A DNA stretch of 47,981 nucleotides from contig JAMQCK010000156.1 in the NCBI GenBank assembly GCA_024196135.1, forward strand, positions 1 through 47,981, in the 5' to 3' direction. Under the pieces are notes generated by a model, which had not been told where the DNA came from, did not search any database, and saw only the letters and a list, made by a program, of their open reading frames with translations. The DNA comes from Pleurotus ostreatus/Saccharomyces cerevisiae fusant (taxonomy: Eukaryota; Opisthokonta). A program made the position numbers and the translations under genes. Shown in pieces: positions 22,032-34,018 of this stretch (within the stretch, counting starts at the first letter, position 1; each line of letters begins with the position of its first letter).

Positions 22032-24263
22032 GCGTGCTTCTGCGGTCATGCCTCGCTTCATACACGATAGACGTATATTTCCACCGTATACCTGTACAAC
22101 AACCGGAACATAATTCTCGCCGGTCCTTCCATTGCCCTCGTTGCGGACTGCCCTCGCCTTCCAACGCGCACGCAACCCCTAGCCTCGAGCTGCCTGTGTC
22201 GTACTCGTTCCATCCCCCTCGGCTTGCTTCGGACTGCGAGACGTCCGATTCGGCGTTGGACGCATCCACCTCTTCGAACTTTACCTCGGCCCCGCGGGCA
22301 AACCAATCGCGCCGCCTGCCCCCTCGTCTCTAGCGCAATGATCCCCTTCGTCCCCTGCGCAATGTTCCGCCGCGCACCAGAAGGGCTACATCCGTGATGC
22401 GACGGCGTCGCGCCTTTCACGCGTAACGGGGTTATCAAAGATGGAAGATGGCGACTACATGTTCCGATTCGCACTTGACGAAACCTTCGCACCTGACAAA
22501 ACATTGTTTTCGCACGCAATTGACACAGCCTTACCCGCGCGAATCACCAGCTTCTCGAGCCCCGTGCGGTTATGAGCTTTTATGTACATGGATGACGAGT
22601 GTGGGCCCATAAGGACCTACTGAGTTGGACCCACTGTATTCTTTCAGCCAGGGATGCGGCAGGGAGGTAGGAAAGGGCCCAGTATTCCTTTGCCGAGGCG
22701 TCGATCCAGGGGACGGTGGCGTGCAGGGCAGGACAGCTGACTGACACCGACAAAATAGGGCTTGTATCAGAAAACCTGGTGAGTATCAGCTGCAGCTCCT
22801 GTTCAATTCGTCCTGTATCAAGCGAGCGTCCGAGGAGATGATTCGTGCAGGATGCTTGCTTGCACCCGCGCAACCGTACACCCGAGCAGTCGTATCTCGT
22901 CGCGATCAAAAAGACAAGCGAGTCGGTCGGTTGTGAGCAAGCGCAATCCATGCCATTCGACAAGATTCATTCGAGTTATGTCTTTTCTTCTCGCATCTCT
23001 GGACGACCTGAGTTGTGTGACAGGAAGAGGTTCCCGCTACCATTTATGGTAGTGGGTTTTGGGGACGGAACGCAAAATCGCTCTTGGCGGAGACTGACGG
23101 ATTTTGAGGACTGTCACGTGCAATGCACATGTTGGTTTTCGAAGGTCTCGACCGTCCGGCATTCGCCGTAGGCGGCTTCTCTCCTGCACTCACCTCGGTT
23201 CACGACGACATTCTGTGGGCTTTCGACGCTGTGCCAAATCTTCAGCGCCGCGCGAGGAACTTTCACTGACTTCTACTGGTACTTGTCTGGTGACTAAGCA
23301 TCCCAAGGAACCCTACCATCACCGAACTCTGATGACGCCTGAAGCTTAAGCACCCGCAATGTCAACACACAAGGCTCAAGGTCGAAGACTTACATTCAAA
23401 ATTGCGCGCAGGAAACTCAGAGATACCCCTTGATATCGCGGCGGCACGCGAGCTCATTAGAGGCCGTACCTTTTGCTGCTGAACAACGGCGGGAGATCAT
23501 GATGAAGACCAACAGCTGTGTGAGACCGATACTGAAGAGGCGCGCCGAGAACAGCCATGTACAGCTCTCCTACTAGCGCAGCAACGGCGCGCGGTGGCAC
23601 GCTCGACGTACAGTGAGAGATCAGGGGGAGGCGGTTTTGCTGCCTTGGACTTACTGTTGCCCACTTCCCTGCTGACCAGCTCAAATTACTGAGTGCAGTA
23701 CGCTTTCTCGACGAGAGAGAGTATAATGCTAGGCCGATGAAAATATTAACTTCACTAGCCGGCTCATGAGGAAGACATGCCCGTCACTGTTCGCTCTGGC
23801 TTGCGCAAAGGCTGCCAATAGATTCGATAAAGTGCAGCTTCCTTGTTATCTTCTGAATGGTAGCGGGCCCTGCCGTGCAACGGCCCTTGTGAGTTATAAA
23901 TCTAGCTAGTCGATGTTGAACTTCACAAAACCTTTCTAATCGGGTGCAATAGCACGTGCAGCGCTTGAGGGTAAGCCAAGTCGCGACATTCTGGATCGGG
24001 CAGTATTCCACCGCGTTGTTCTCGACTATCATCTCCCCGCTCTATAGCTTCCTCTCTCTCCCCTCTCGCTGAAGCCGACAAACTCGCCCTTCAGCGAACC
24101 GCTCGTGGCGTAACTCAGACCTCAAGACGTATCCATCACCTCCGAAGCACTTCTCTAGATCTCCCCTCGCTCTTTCGAACAAGCCTACCGCCATACCTCT
24201 GGCGCTACTCGCTCAACAGAAAGCACTACGATCTTTCAAACGACTCCTCTGAGGTACTCAGCT
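22032..24263. other. Gene-poor stretch with one coding-like fragment
   Basis: 2.2 kb without a complete gene. From about 22340 to 22576 one plus-strand frame stays open without an ATG and reads like real protein (SKMEDGDYMFRFALDETF and TALPARITSFSS-like segments) before TGA; I cannot assign it. It may be the last exon or a remnant of a lost gene. The rest shows short open frames only. The final 200 bp are pyrimidine-rich and probably are promoter and 5' UTR of the next gene. Confidence 0.4.
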
Positions 24264-25226
24264 ATGCGCGTCAAGCCGTCTATGCACAATCGCCAGGCTC
24301 GCGCTCCGAAGCCGTACAATAGGCCTACCCAACTCAATCCCTCCACCGAAGCGCCCTGCGACTCGCCTACAGCCTCACCGTCTTGCGCCGGGGCCGGCTG
24401 GACGCCCGCCTCTACTTCCAAGATCTTCTCGCAGCAGTCTACCTCCGATACCATGCCCCCTTCCAACGCGTGGGACGAAGAGATCGCCGCCTTCACCGCC
24501 GATTGGCCAGGGCCGAACGCATCATGCTCTGTCTCGCTATCGTCACCCCAGCTTCCGACAGAGTATGTCCCGCCATCTGTCGACGAGCTAGACACATTGC
24601 TCCGACCGCTATCCATCTCGTCAACAACCGAAGATGACGCTCCGACGAAGAGTACCTTCCCTCCTCCGAGCTCGACAGATATCGCTCTTCCACCCTGCTT
24701 CGTACCCGCAGCCAGCACTACGATGCCTATTGTGCGCAAGTCGGCGTTCTCACCGTACATGAGCAAGCCACACCCGCCTACGCCCGTGAATGGGGTCGCC
24801 TCGTCCGCCAATGCAAGCGCTTCTCCGTCGACGCCTTCTGTCACAGGCGACCTGCCTGCATCTACCATGCTGACCCTCGAGAACGTCGGCAAGATGCCTT
24901 CGCTTGACCGCGCAGACTCGGACGTCACCCTCGTCGATGGCACCAGCAACAAGGGCGATATGACGAAGGCTGCGCTGGCATCGAAGATCGTGGACGCGCT
25001 TACCGGCTCGTCCGTCGATGCTCTCCCGGGCGCGTTCGTGGATTCTTTCACTGGCGCACCTGACGGGAGCTGTGACATGGATTCAGATTGCGGGAAGACG
25101 ATGGACGTAGATGGAGAGAAGCCGGTGGACGGCCAGGCAACGCAGAGCGCCATATTGGGCACTTTTGCGGCGACGCTAGCGCTGCAGATTGCAGCTGCTG
25201 GCATGGCGAGGGCGATGAGCGGTTAA
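24264..25226 (+). CDS. Unrecognised Ser/Thr/Pro-rich protein
   Basis: Intronless open frame of 320 codons; I do not recognise it. The first 200 residues are low in hydrophobics and rich in Ser, Thr, Pro and Ala, so probably disordered. The middle has an acidic patch rich in Asp (residues 215-290). The last 25 residues (AILGTFAATLALQIAAAGMARAM) form a strongly hydrophobic or amphipathic helix that could be a tail anchor. No signal peptide is seen. The minus strand is open across nearly the same span (24236-25204). I favour the plus strand because of its ATG, the pyrimidine-rich leader and the AT-rich sequence right after the stop, but that choice is not certain. Confidence 0.5.
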   Translation: MRVKPSMHNRQARAPKPYNRPTQLNPSTEAPCDSPTASPSCAGAGWTPASTSKIFSQQSTSDTMPPSNAWDEEIAAFTADWPGPNASCSVSLSSPQLPTEYVPPSVDELDTLLRPLSISSTTEDDAPTKSTFPPPSSTDIALPPCFVPAASTTMPIVRKSAFSPYMSKPHPPTPVNGVASSANASASPSTPSVTGDLPASTMLTLENVGKMPSLDRADSDVTLVDGTSNKGDMTKAALASKIVDALTGSSVDALPGAFVDSFTGAPDGSCDMDSDCGKTMDVDGEKPVDGQATQSAILGTFAATLALQIAAAGMARAMSG

Positions 25227-26053
25227 GGGGATTGTTGACAACTTACTATGATTGATTCTCTCTCTTTCTATCCACTTTCTCTCTTTCTATCCTTTCCTTG
25301 TACTCTCATATCTCCATTGGTCTACTCTCATATCTTCATTGGTCTACTCTCACATCTGTATTGATCTACTCTCCTCCACCATACGAACGCGCAGCCTATT
25401 CGGCAACTGCCTACACCTTCACTTACCTATTGAACGCCCCTCTTTTGCTCGTCACCCCATACTGCATGGCTATACCGCTCTCAGGATTCATACTACACAG
25501 ATCACAGTAAAACGAGGCACCATACGCTTCTTTATGTACTTGCTGCCCTTGTAGCGTACACGGATGGTTCCGATCCAACGTACACTGGAGATGTTGAGCA
25601 TCTCGGCATATGCCGGTATCCAGTTCAGTCCATGGCCCTTCTAAATACGGTACGGATACGCCACGGATGTGCCCGTACCCGTAAGCTCCGTACCAGTAGA
25701 ACGGACGGTGCACATACCTACGTCGTTATCACTTTAGATCAGGATTGTATTTGCGTCGCCCATTCAGTGTTACCGCTGTTCGGACAGCAATTAGATTCTG
25801 CGGCGGTTCATGCCACGCTACGAGCTCCTTCGTTCGAACAAGGATCAAATCGGAGGCTCCGCACCCCTTCGCCTTCACTCCCTCTCAGTCATGTATTTCC
25901 AGCAGATTCCTGATCATTGAACTTTGCATTGGGGTCCGCGCCAAAGCCAGTACTGAAAACTACATACATACATAAAGATGCCCGCGAATAGGTTACACAT
26001 TGCTCGAGTCCGTCTAACGCTTCAGAATCTATATCACGACCACCTCCTCTCCG
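25227..26053. other. Intergenic
   Basis: AT-richer region between the hypothetical protein and the 3' end of the dihydroxyacetone kinase gene. It starts with a T/C-rich stretch and a small tandem repeat; no gene is recognised. Confidence 0.5.
25312..25377. repeat. Tandem repeat, 22-bp unit, three copies
   Basis: Three successive near-copies of a unit close to TCTACTCTCATATCTTCATTGG, in the 3' flank of the hypothetical protein gene. Confidence 0.75.
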
Positions 26054-28094
26054 CTATATCACCTCTGCCATCCCCGCAGTCATGACCACGACGCTCATCG
26101 CGCCCGGATCCGGTGGAAGATTGCCATTGTCGCCCACGTACGTCGCCCTGCCCAGCTTCGCCGTCAACTTCGCCGTCCCCTCCCCGCCCTCCTTGCACGC
26201 CTTCGCGACCTCGTCGAAGCTGCTCGCCGTCCCCAGCGCATCGACGAACGGAATCAGCGCATCCATCACCGTCCGATGCCCAACACGCGCCGCCGTGCTC
26301 TGCTTCAGCGTCTCGATCGCCGCCGACGCCGTCGCGCCCCAGAACGGCAGATCCACCGCCGTCTGCGGCGCCTCGGTCGCGACCTTGCGCACCTCCGCCG
26401 TCAGTGCCGCGAGGAAGATCGAGAAGATCGCGCCGAGCGTGCCCCCGCACGTATCGTCAATCAGCTCCGTCAGCGCGCGCAGCACGCCCACCAGGTCGCC
26501 GTCCGCGCCGAGGCCCGTATCGAGGGATGCGAGCACGGCCTTCGCGCCGTTCGCGCATGTCTCGCCGCAGTCACCGTCGCCGACGATCGTGTCCCAGCGC
26601 GTGAGGTCGGGCTCGGCGGCGAGGACGGCCTGCGCGGCCGCGCGCATGATGCGCTGGAGCGCGGTTGGATCGACGCGGAGGGTTGGGGCGTGCCCGTTGA
26701 CCTGCGGCGCGGAGGTACCGTTAACGTGCTTCCCGTCGGCAGCGAGGTCGATGAACTTCTCCTCCCGAGTGCGAGATGCGAGGTGAGGTGGTGCCGGATA
26801 GACATTGCCAGACGGCCAGGCGATGGTGCCGTGCGGCGCGTCGAGGAAGGCGAGAAGCTCGTCGACAGAGGTGGAGGTGGTCTTCGACGCGGAGGTCGAA
26901 GCGTTGGTGGTGCTGGCGGTAGTCTTCGCGATGTGCGAAAGGTTGAGGAGGGAGAGGGAGAAGCCATAGGCGTTGAGCGTTGTGAGGAAGGAGCCGCAGA
27001 AGACGCGAGCGGGGACGATGCCGGCGGCCTTGAGCTGCAGTAGCGTCTCGTCGACGACTGCGTACATCTCAAGTGTGCTGAGACCGCCCATGTTATTGAC
27101 GAGGAGCACGATGGAGTCTTCCTTGTCGAAAGGCACGAACGCGCGCTCCGTGTCCTCCTTGTCCAGGAGGAGCTTGAGCATGCGTGCGATCAGCTCACTC
27201 GAGTTTGGTTGAGGCTTCACGACGAACACTCCCTACATGTTCGTCAGTCACGCGACCCGAAGAAGAAGCACCTTACTCACTGGCTCATTGTGCAATCCCA
27301 GCCCGATTTCCACAACATCATCAGGTATGGGTGCCTTGTCTCCACGTCCCGGAACGTGGCAATGGCCCATCGTGCAGCCGATGGAGGCGACGGCGCCGGT
27401 TACGGCGCGGCCAAGGTTGAGAACATCCTCAAACTTCCACTTTGCCTCTGATGCGGCTCCGAGGATCTTGCAGACTGCGCTTGCTGTCAGCATATGAAAC
27501 GATGCTTAGGCCAGTAAACGTACCAAGCATTGTCCCCGCCATCGCTCTCCTTCCCACAAGCGCGCCCTTCGTGCGCCCTACGGAGACATCGTCGCCAACA
27601 GGCAATATCGCGATGTTCGAGATACCGTCCGCGCGTGCTTGCTGGCAAGCGAGGCCGAAGTGAAGGTTGTCACCGGTGTCTATGGAACGTGTCAGATGAA
27701 GTAAAGAACATGAATGGGGCCGTACGCACAGTTGGTGATGATCAGAATGGTCCCGTTCGTGCTCGGGCTCGCCTTCACAGCGCCGTACACTTGGCGGGCG
27801 CTGGGGCTGGCGAAAATGTCACCACTAACGGCGCCAGTCAAGAGGCCACGCCCGGTGAAGCCCGCGAATCCTGGCTCATGGCCTGCGCCTCCGCCAGATA
27901 TCAGTCTGCTCAAATGTGAGATCGCGATCTTGTGCAAAGTGAAGGACGACGTACGTGACTTTGTCGGTATCGTGCGCCGCATCAATTACAGTCCGGATCG
28001 AGGGTATGAGCGACAGCGATGGGTGTGAAGCTACGACACCCTGCAGGCATCGCACGACAAGCGTGGTGTGGTCGTCGAAGACGTGGCGATCCAT
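26054..28094 (-). CDS. dak: Dihydroxyacetone kinase (DhaK-DhaL fusion)
   Basis: ATP-dependent kinase for dihydroxyacetone, giving dihydroxyacetone phosphate; family members also phosphorylate glyceraldehyde or erythrulose. Five exons give 614 residues: 28094-27955, 27905-27730, 27679-27524, 27474-27281 and 27232-26054. The DhaK part has SGGGAGHEPGFAGFTGRGLL, AVSGDIFASPSARQV, NYTGDNLHFGLA, MGHCHVPGRG and the substrate-binding His at about 219 in LGLHNEPG. A Ser/Thr-rich linker leads to the DhaL part, with the nucleotide/Mg site GDGDCGET (about 440-447), TCGGTLGAIFSIF and VGHRTVMDALIPF. Length matches yeast Dak. The C-terminus (AEVI) has no peroxisomal signal. It is divergent from the transketolase at 28970, sharing 875 bp of upstream sequence, which suggests a joint pathway. 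Confidence 0.94.
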
Positions 28095-28969
28095 GTCGAG
28101 CGCGCGTGTAAGAGGGCGGCGATGGCGTATGCGGCGGCGAGCAGTAGACCCGGAACTTATGAGGGCGCACTACCATAATGACTATCGCCGCGTGCACGGG
28201 GGCGCTGAGGAGGTCAGGCGCGATGGCCCCGTGAATGCACCCATAACTCCGCGCCTAATTCCTATGCGCTTCGCTGGTCGGGTGAGCAGGGGCGGTTTGC
28301 ATGTCGGGTACATGGGACCTGGGTGATCGGAAGGTGTTAAGGGAGAGGATGTAATTGTGAGATTGGGCGGCCGCCGTGAAGAGGAGGTAAACGAACCAGG
28401 TCGGACACGGGGAATGGGGTGAGACATCGATGCGGCAATCTAAGCGCTATCGCCTTCGCAAGCTTGCCTTTGCGTTGTCGTTCACAAGTTAACGCTTTCT
28501 TGCCTCTTGCCTACACTGTGCAGGTCCGGAAACATGGATGTGGGTTGGGATGGCGGGAGACAAGCAACGGAATTGTGCCATGGGACATTGATCCGGGGCC
28601 GATCACTGCTTTTCTTCCGGCTGCCCCTCGTCCGCTCCGGTCTTTTGGGCCCAAAACGGCAAGTTCAGTCTCGAACAAACCGACTCTCCTTCCCCACCTC
28701 CGCACGTGCCTTGGACGAACTGTGAGAAAAACCGGAGACAAGATCGGAATTATATGATTCCCCACCTGGGAGGCGACTTGGTGCGCATCGAAGCAGCCGA
28801 TACCGTGCTGTACTGTTTAGCAATGGGGTAGGGGTGTTTGACAGAGAAAGGATGGACTTGGAGTGATGAGTCTCGTGGTGGGCGAAGACGCGTATAAAGC
28901 GTGTTGAGCCTCGAACGCAGCCCCGCAGCGTAGCCCCGCATCCCCAGACTACCCCCACAGCACCCCGCA
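28095..28969. promoter_or_regulatory. Shared divergent promoter region, DHA kinase / DHA synthase-like gene
   Basis: 875 bp between two head-to-head starts with no convincing gene inside. Sequence includes a CACGTG palindrome near 28703 and a CCGGGG near 28594, which could be read as bHLH and carbon-catabolite-repressor-type sites; both are short enough to occur by chance. Confidence 0.45.
28893..28898 (+). promoter_or_regulatory. TATA box of the DHA synthase-like gene
   Basis: TATAAA 72 bp before the ATG at 28970, at a normal fungal distance. Confidence 0.5.
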
Positions 28970-31538
28970 ATGTCATCCATAGTCGAAGCAGGCGCGCTAT
29001 CTGGTCTGTCGGCAGACCCGAAGGTGCCGGCCAAGGGCGCCATCGACGTGAGTTCTGCGCCGTGTGTGGTGAGGTTGATGTCTGACCGCGTTCGTAGCCT
29101 GAGATTGAGAAGCTCGCTGTGAACACGGTGCGCGTCCTCGGCGCTGACCTGACGCAGGCGGTGAGTTCTCTAGTAGTGTTAGTAAGGGAATATCACTCAC
29201 GAAGCGTTCAGTTCAAGGGTGGTCACCCCGGTACCGTCATGGGCGCCGCCGCCATCGGCGTCGCCCTCTGGCGGTATCAAATGCGCTACAACCCCAAGAA
29301 CCCCGACTGGTTCAACCGCGACCGCTTCGTCCTCAGCGCTGGCCATGCTTGCCTCTGGCAGTACATCCACCTCCATCTTGCCGGCTACGATGCCTGGACA
29401 ATTGACGCGCTCAAGCAGTACCACAACCCTGACTTCGGTGTAAGTTTCTTGTATACCACCGCCTCAAATCCGGTCAACTCACCTCTGCCTAGATCGCCGC
29501 TGGTCACCCCGAGATTGAGTTCCCCGGTATCGAGCTCACGACGGGCCTGCTCGGCCAGGGCGTCGCCAACGCCCGCGGCCGCGCCATTGCCTCCAAGAAC
29601 CTCGCCGCCACATACAACAAGCCCTCCTACCCCGTCGTCGACAACAAGATCTGGTGCTTCGTCGGCGACGGCTGCCTGCAGGAGGGCGTCGGTCAAGAAG
29701 CCCTCTCCCTCGCCGGCCACCTCCGCCTCGACAACCTCATCGTGATCTACGACGACAACTCGGTGACCGTCGACGGCAGCATTGCGACGTGCTTCACGGA
29801 CGATACGTCCGCGAAGGTGAAGGCGATGGGCTTCAACGTGCTCGAGGTGTACGACGGGACGAACGACCTGACGGCGATCATCAAGGCGATGGACGAGGCG
29901 AAGGCGACGCGGGGCAAGCCGAGCTTCATCCACATCCGCACCATCATCGGCTTTGGGAGTCGCAAGCAGAACACGGGCGCGGCGCACGGTGCGGCGCTCG
30001 GCGAGGACGAGGTGTCGTATGTGAAGCAGCTCTTCGGCTTCGACCCCGCGAAACGGTTTGTCATTCCGGACGAGGTGTACGGTGCGTCTTGATTGCCTCT
30101 GTCGTCGACGAGCACCAGCTTGCTGACCAGCCTTGCCAGACTACTTCCGTCCCGTCATCCAGCGCGGCGCCGACGACGAGGCCGCCTGGAACGCCATGTT
30201 CGCGCAGTACGCGAAGGAGCACCCCGCCGAGCACGCTGAGCTCACTCAGCGCCTGACCGGCACGCTCCCCGACGGCTGGAAGAACGACCTGCCTCCGAAG
30301 AGCGCCCTGCCCACCTCCGCGCAGGCGACGCGGAAGTCCTCTGGGATCGCCGTTCAGGCGCTCGTCCCGAAGTACAAGCACTTCATCGCCGGGTCCGCCG
30401 ACCTGATGGAGTCGACGTTCGTGAACTTCAAGGGGCAGGTCGAGTTCCAGAGCGTGCGTGTTTCCATCCCGTGGTCCTTGAGCAGCAAGGTGACGACTGC
30501 ATGACAGCCCGACACCGGATTTGGAGACTACTCTGGACGGCAGCTCCGCTACGGCATTCGTGAGTTTGCGATGGTCGGTGCTGCGAACGGCATGAATGCG
30601 TACCAGAACGGAATGATTATCCCGTGAGTCCTTCTATGTTTGCCCCGGTCGTATCTGACTGACGATGCCTCCTCCACAGGATCTGTTCTTCGTACTTGGC
30701 CTTCTGGCAGTACGCCATGTCGGCATGCCGCTTGGGTGCGCTCATGGGTGTCCGCTTCATCGGCCTTGGCACCCACGACTCCATCGGTGTCGGTGAGGAC
30801 GGGCCTACGCATCAGTCCGTCGCGTAAGTGCACATACCCCAGTCATGTCGAAGTTGTCTGCTGACGCTCCTTCGCAGCCTCGCCGCATTCTTCCGCGCCT
30901 TGCCCAACTTCAACCTCATCCGCCCTGCCGACGCCGAAGAGGTCCTCGGCGCCTGGGAGGTCGCCCTCGACTCCCAACACACGCCCACACTCATGACCCT
31001 CTCCCGCCAGGGCGTCCCCCTCCTCGAACACTCCGACCGCGCCAAGGTGCACAAGGGCGCGTACACCATCTTCGCCAACTACGACGACAGCACCGCGGAC
31101 CCCGAGCTCGTCCTCATCGCCACCGGCTCCGAGGTCTGGCGCGCGGTCGAGGCGGCGAAGAAGCTCGCGCCGCTGCGCACGCGCGTCGTCAGCATGCCCA
31201 TCCAGTCGGTGTTCGACCGGCAGCCCGCGGAGTACCGGCGCGCGACGCTGGCGACGGGGAAGGCGCTGGTCGTGGCGATCGAGCCGTGGGCGTCGTACGG
31301 CTGGGCGCGCTACGCGCATGCGTCCATGAGCTTGCACACGTTCGGGTTGAGCGCGCCGCAGGAGACGTTGTACGAGCTCTTCGGGTATGGCATCGACACC
31401 ATCGTGGAGAAGGTGTCGAAGTTCGTCGAGAGCAAGAGGGTGGATGGGAAGATCGTGTTGCCGGGGGTCGGCGAGTTCGAGGAGCTCTTGTTGGGGTACG
31501 CGAAGAAGCATGCTGGGCCGGAGCTGGAATTGCATTGA
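28970..31538 (+). CDS. Transketolase family enzyme, dihydroxyacetone synthase-like
   Basis: Thiamine-diphosphate enzyme moving a two-carbon unit from xylulose 5-phosphate. With formaldehyde as acceptor it forms glyceraldehyde 3-phosphate and dihydroxyacetone. Eight exons give 730 residues: 28970-29047, 29098-29160, 29212-29439, 29493-30081, 30140-30453, 30508-30623, 30680-30823 and 30878-31538. Marks: [53 protein letters not shown], the ThDP motif GDGCLQEG...DDN from residue 181, [24 protein letters not shown] and the C-terminal ATGSEVW. The [13 protein letters not shown] and [20 protein letters not shown] blocks resemble yeast DAS more than the housekeeping transketolase. It lacks a PTS1 (ends ELELH), so it is probably cytosolic. 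The neighbouring DHA kinase supports a DHA-producing role. An ordinary transketolase paralogue, or one for another acceptor, remains possible. Confidence 0.9.
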
Positions 31539-32208
31539 GGTTGAATACGAATGTAGCACTATAACTTAACGCACGCGTATGTATCTTGTTTCCTTCGCCT
31601 ACTTGTTACATTGAAGGGTCTTGTCGAGGTCTAGCTTGAACTGAATGCATCGAACCTTCTTCGGCTGACCGTAGGAAATCCTGCGTCGGCAAGGATGTAG
31701 AAAATAGTGAAGACGGTCGCGGCTGAAGCGGTTGATTCTATGCGCAGTTGAGGGGCAGAGGCGCAATGCGAATCTGACCGTGAGGCGCTTGGATCACTGC
31801 TACCGCGTTCGTTGCGTCCTTTGCGTCCTGCGCTCGATTCGACGCGCTAGAGGTTTCGTCACTCGCCCCCCGTCACGTTCGTCTTATTTGCCAATGAGAA
31901 TGGTTATTTCACTGAGGTTCATGTGAAGTCTAGCAGTTCGTACATCTCAAGGATATTGACAGTGCCGCGCGTCGTGGTCATGATGAGAGCAGAAGCCAAG
32001 AAAATACAAAGGCTTCCAAATTCGGAAGTCTTCAACTCTAATCAGCGCACCCACAAGCACCCATCGCTGCAGTCATTCTGAATGCTGTAGCCCGTCTTGT
32101 GCTGTTGAGGCCCCGGAGAGGAATAATCAAGCTTATATGCGTTGAATAGAAAGCCTGATGCTGGTGCTACATGGACATGACAACTCTCACTAGTACCGTC
32201 CCCCGTCA
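31539..32208. other. Convergent 3' flanks
   Basis: 670 bp between the stops of the DHA synthase-like gene (+) and TAF11 (-). No gene recognised. Confidence 0.55.
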
Positions 32209-33662
32209 TCACCTCACGAACACCTTCTTCCCCTTCAACGGCCTCGCTGCGCCCACCCTCCCCGTCTCCTGTTGGTACATCCTGTACGCTTCGCGCATAT
32301 GGTCCGGCGTCAAAGGGCCAGTGTCGCCTCGGCGGCGTTGCACGGCGCGGGCTAGGTGGATTGTCAGCACGCACACGAGGGCAAGCAACGAAAAGCAATT
32401 CAAGCAGGCCAGCGAGAGCAGCAAGAGGCTCACGACACGAACGAAGCCACCCACTCACCCTTCTCCACGATCTCCCCCACAAACACCTTCGCGAAGCCGG
32501 CCACGATCTGCGCCACTGGCTGCGACACCTGCTGCCCGACGGTCTGCTGGATGACCTTCCGAACGGCCTGCTTCGGGAGCGCGTGCCGGCGGTAGGCCTC
32601 GAAGCGGTCGTATTGCTCGGGTGAGAACTCGTCCATGAGGACCCTGGGGAGAGGGTGGTTAGCATGTTTGACGGGAAACCGAATGAGAGGGTGCAGCCAT
32701 CGGAGGTGAAGGGCACGACCATTGGGAGGAGAATCGACGAAGGAAAGAGCAGCAAGAACTTGTCACTCACTTCAAGTTGTCCTTGCTCTGGCTCATGAAC
32801 GTCTGCTGCGCCGTGAAATCCGCATCCGTCATCGCCGGCAGCAGCTCATCGTCCACGTCCCCATCCTCCCCACCAGGTACAGGCGGTGGCGGCATCCCAT
32901 TCACTCCAGGGATGATGCCCGTCATGCTGCCACCGGCACCCGCTGACATACCCCCGCCGCCAGTGGTCATCGTCGGCATACTCGCGCTCGCCGCCATCCC
33001 CGTCCCCGCCCCTGCCATACTCCCACTCGGCAGCACGTTCAAATTGGGCGCGGACGCCGCTGCCGGCATCTCCTCGTCATCGTCGTCATCGTTGTCCATG
33101 CTGATCAGGCCCGTCGTGTCCAGGCCCGGTATTGAGGAAGCCCCAGCGCCTCCCGCGGCCGAGGTGCCCTGCGCGCCGAGGTATGTCGGCTGCGAGGACG
33201 AAGAGGCGAAGGATGAGGAGGGTTGGGCGCCAAAGTAGGACGGCTGGGTGGAGGAGGAGGCGAAGTCGTTGCGGGATATGGAGCCTTGGAGGGCGCTGGG
33301 AGTGCCCGCGCGCGGGGGATCGTCGTTCGCCCAGTGAACTTGGAAGGTGGAACTGGAGAACGAGGGGCTGGTCCTGGGGGTACCTGTTGAGAGGATATGA
33401 GCATCTGAAGAGGAGTAAGACCAGGATGGCGCGGAGAAGGTGGATATGCAGTGGGGATTGGGACCATTGCAGCGCGATCATGTTGCGCTCAGATCCAGTC
33501 GCTTCAAGTCGCCGAATATGACGCACCTCTGCCAGGTGTCCCTAGCGTTGCTCCCCTTGGCTTCCTCGCCCTCGACCCTCTCGGCCTTCCTCGCGGATTA
33601 GGCGGTACTGGGTGATTAGGTGTGGTGGGCGCTGCATTTTGCTGAAAGTAGGATTCGGACAT
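32209..33662 (-). CDS. TAF11: TFIID subunit TAF11
   Basis: General transcription factor subunit that pairs with TAF13 through a histone fold; nuclear. Four exons give 358 residues: 33662-33527, 33383-32771, 32643-32459 and 32351-32209. The long N-terminal part is disordered (a basic [15 protein letters not shown]-hook-like motif, Ser/Gly/Pro-rich stretches, a DNDDDDDEE run). The histone fold begins at [22 protein letters not shown] and continues with [37 protein letters not shown], then [16 protein letters not shown]. These segments are diagnostic. The C-terminus KGKKVFVR is normal. It is a housekeeping gene lying inside the sugar-metabolism region, so that region is not a pure cluster. Confidence 0.92.
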
Positions 33663-34018
33663 GGTGCTTGCTAAAAGAGGTTCCTTCCGCGCTAGTTTAC
33701 TGGATATCCAAGTAGACAGTACGGTGCCTCTATGCGGGCAAATTGAGGGTAAGGAACACGGTGGTTGTGAGCAAGCTGACGGGCCTCGAGCAAGGCGCGT
33801 TGGTGGTTGGATCTGAGATGAAATCGGTCCGGATGCCGGATGACGCACCGAAGGCCGAATGCCGCGTGCGCCGCACGTGCGCATGTTGAACTTCGTGATC
33901 CACTCAAGTATATTCCTGCCTGCTTAGTGGCGCATCACCATTCAGCTTCAGAAAGTAATGTATTTGTGCTAGGAAGTGAAAGGTTTCGTTTCATAAGCAG
34001 AAGTTCATCATTATGCCC
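33663..34018. other. TAF11 promoter and amidohydrolase 3' flank
   Basis: 355 bp, no gene or clear motif seen. Confidence 0.5.

Noticed and set aside
30843..31559. Long open frames antisense and in another plus frame over the transketolase 3' end
   Set aside because: Shadows of the last transketolase exon, with Arg/Pro/Ala-rich composition and no motifs.
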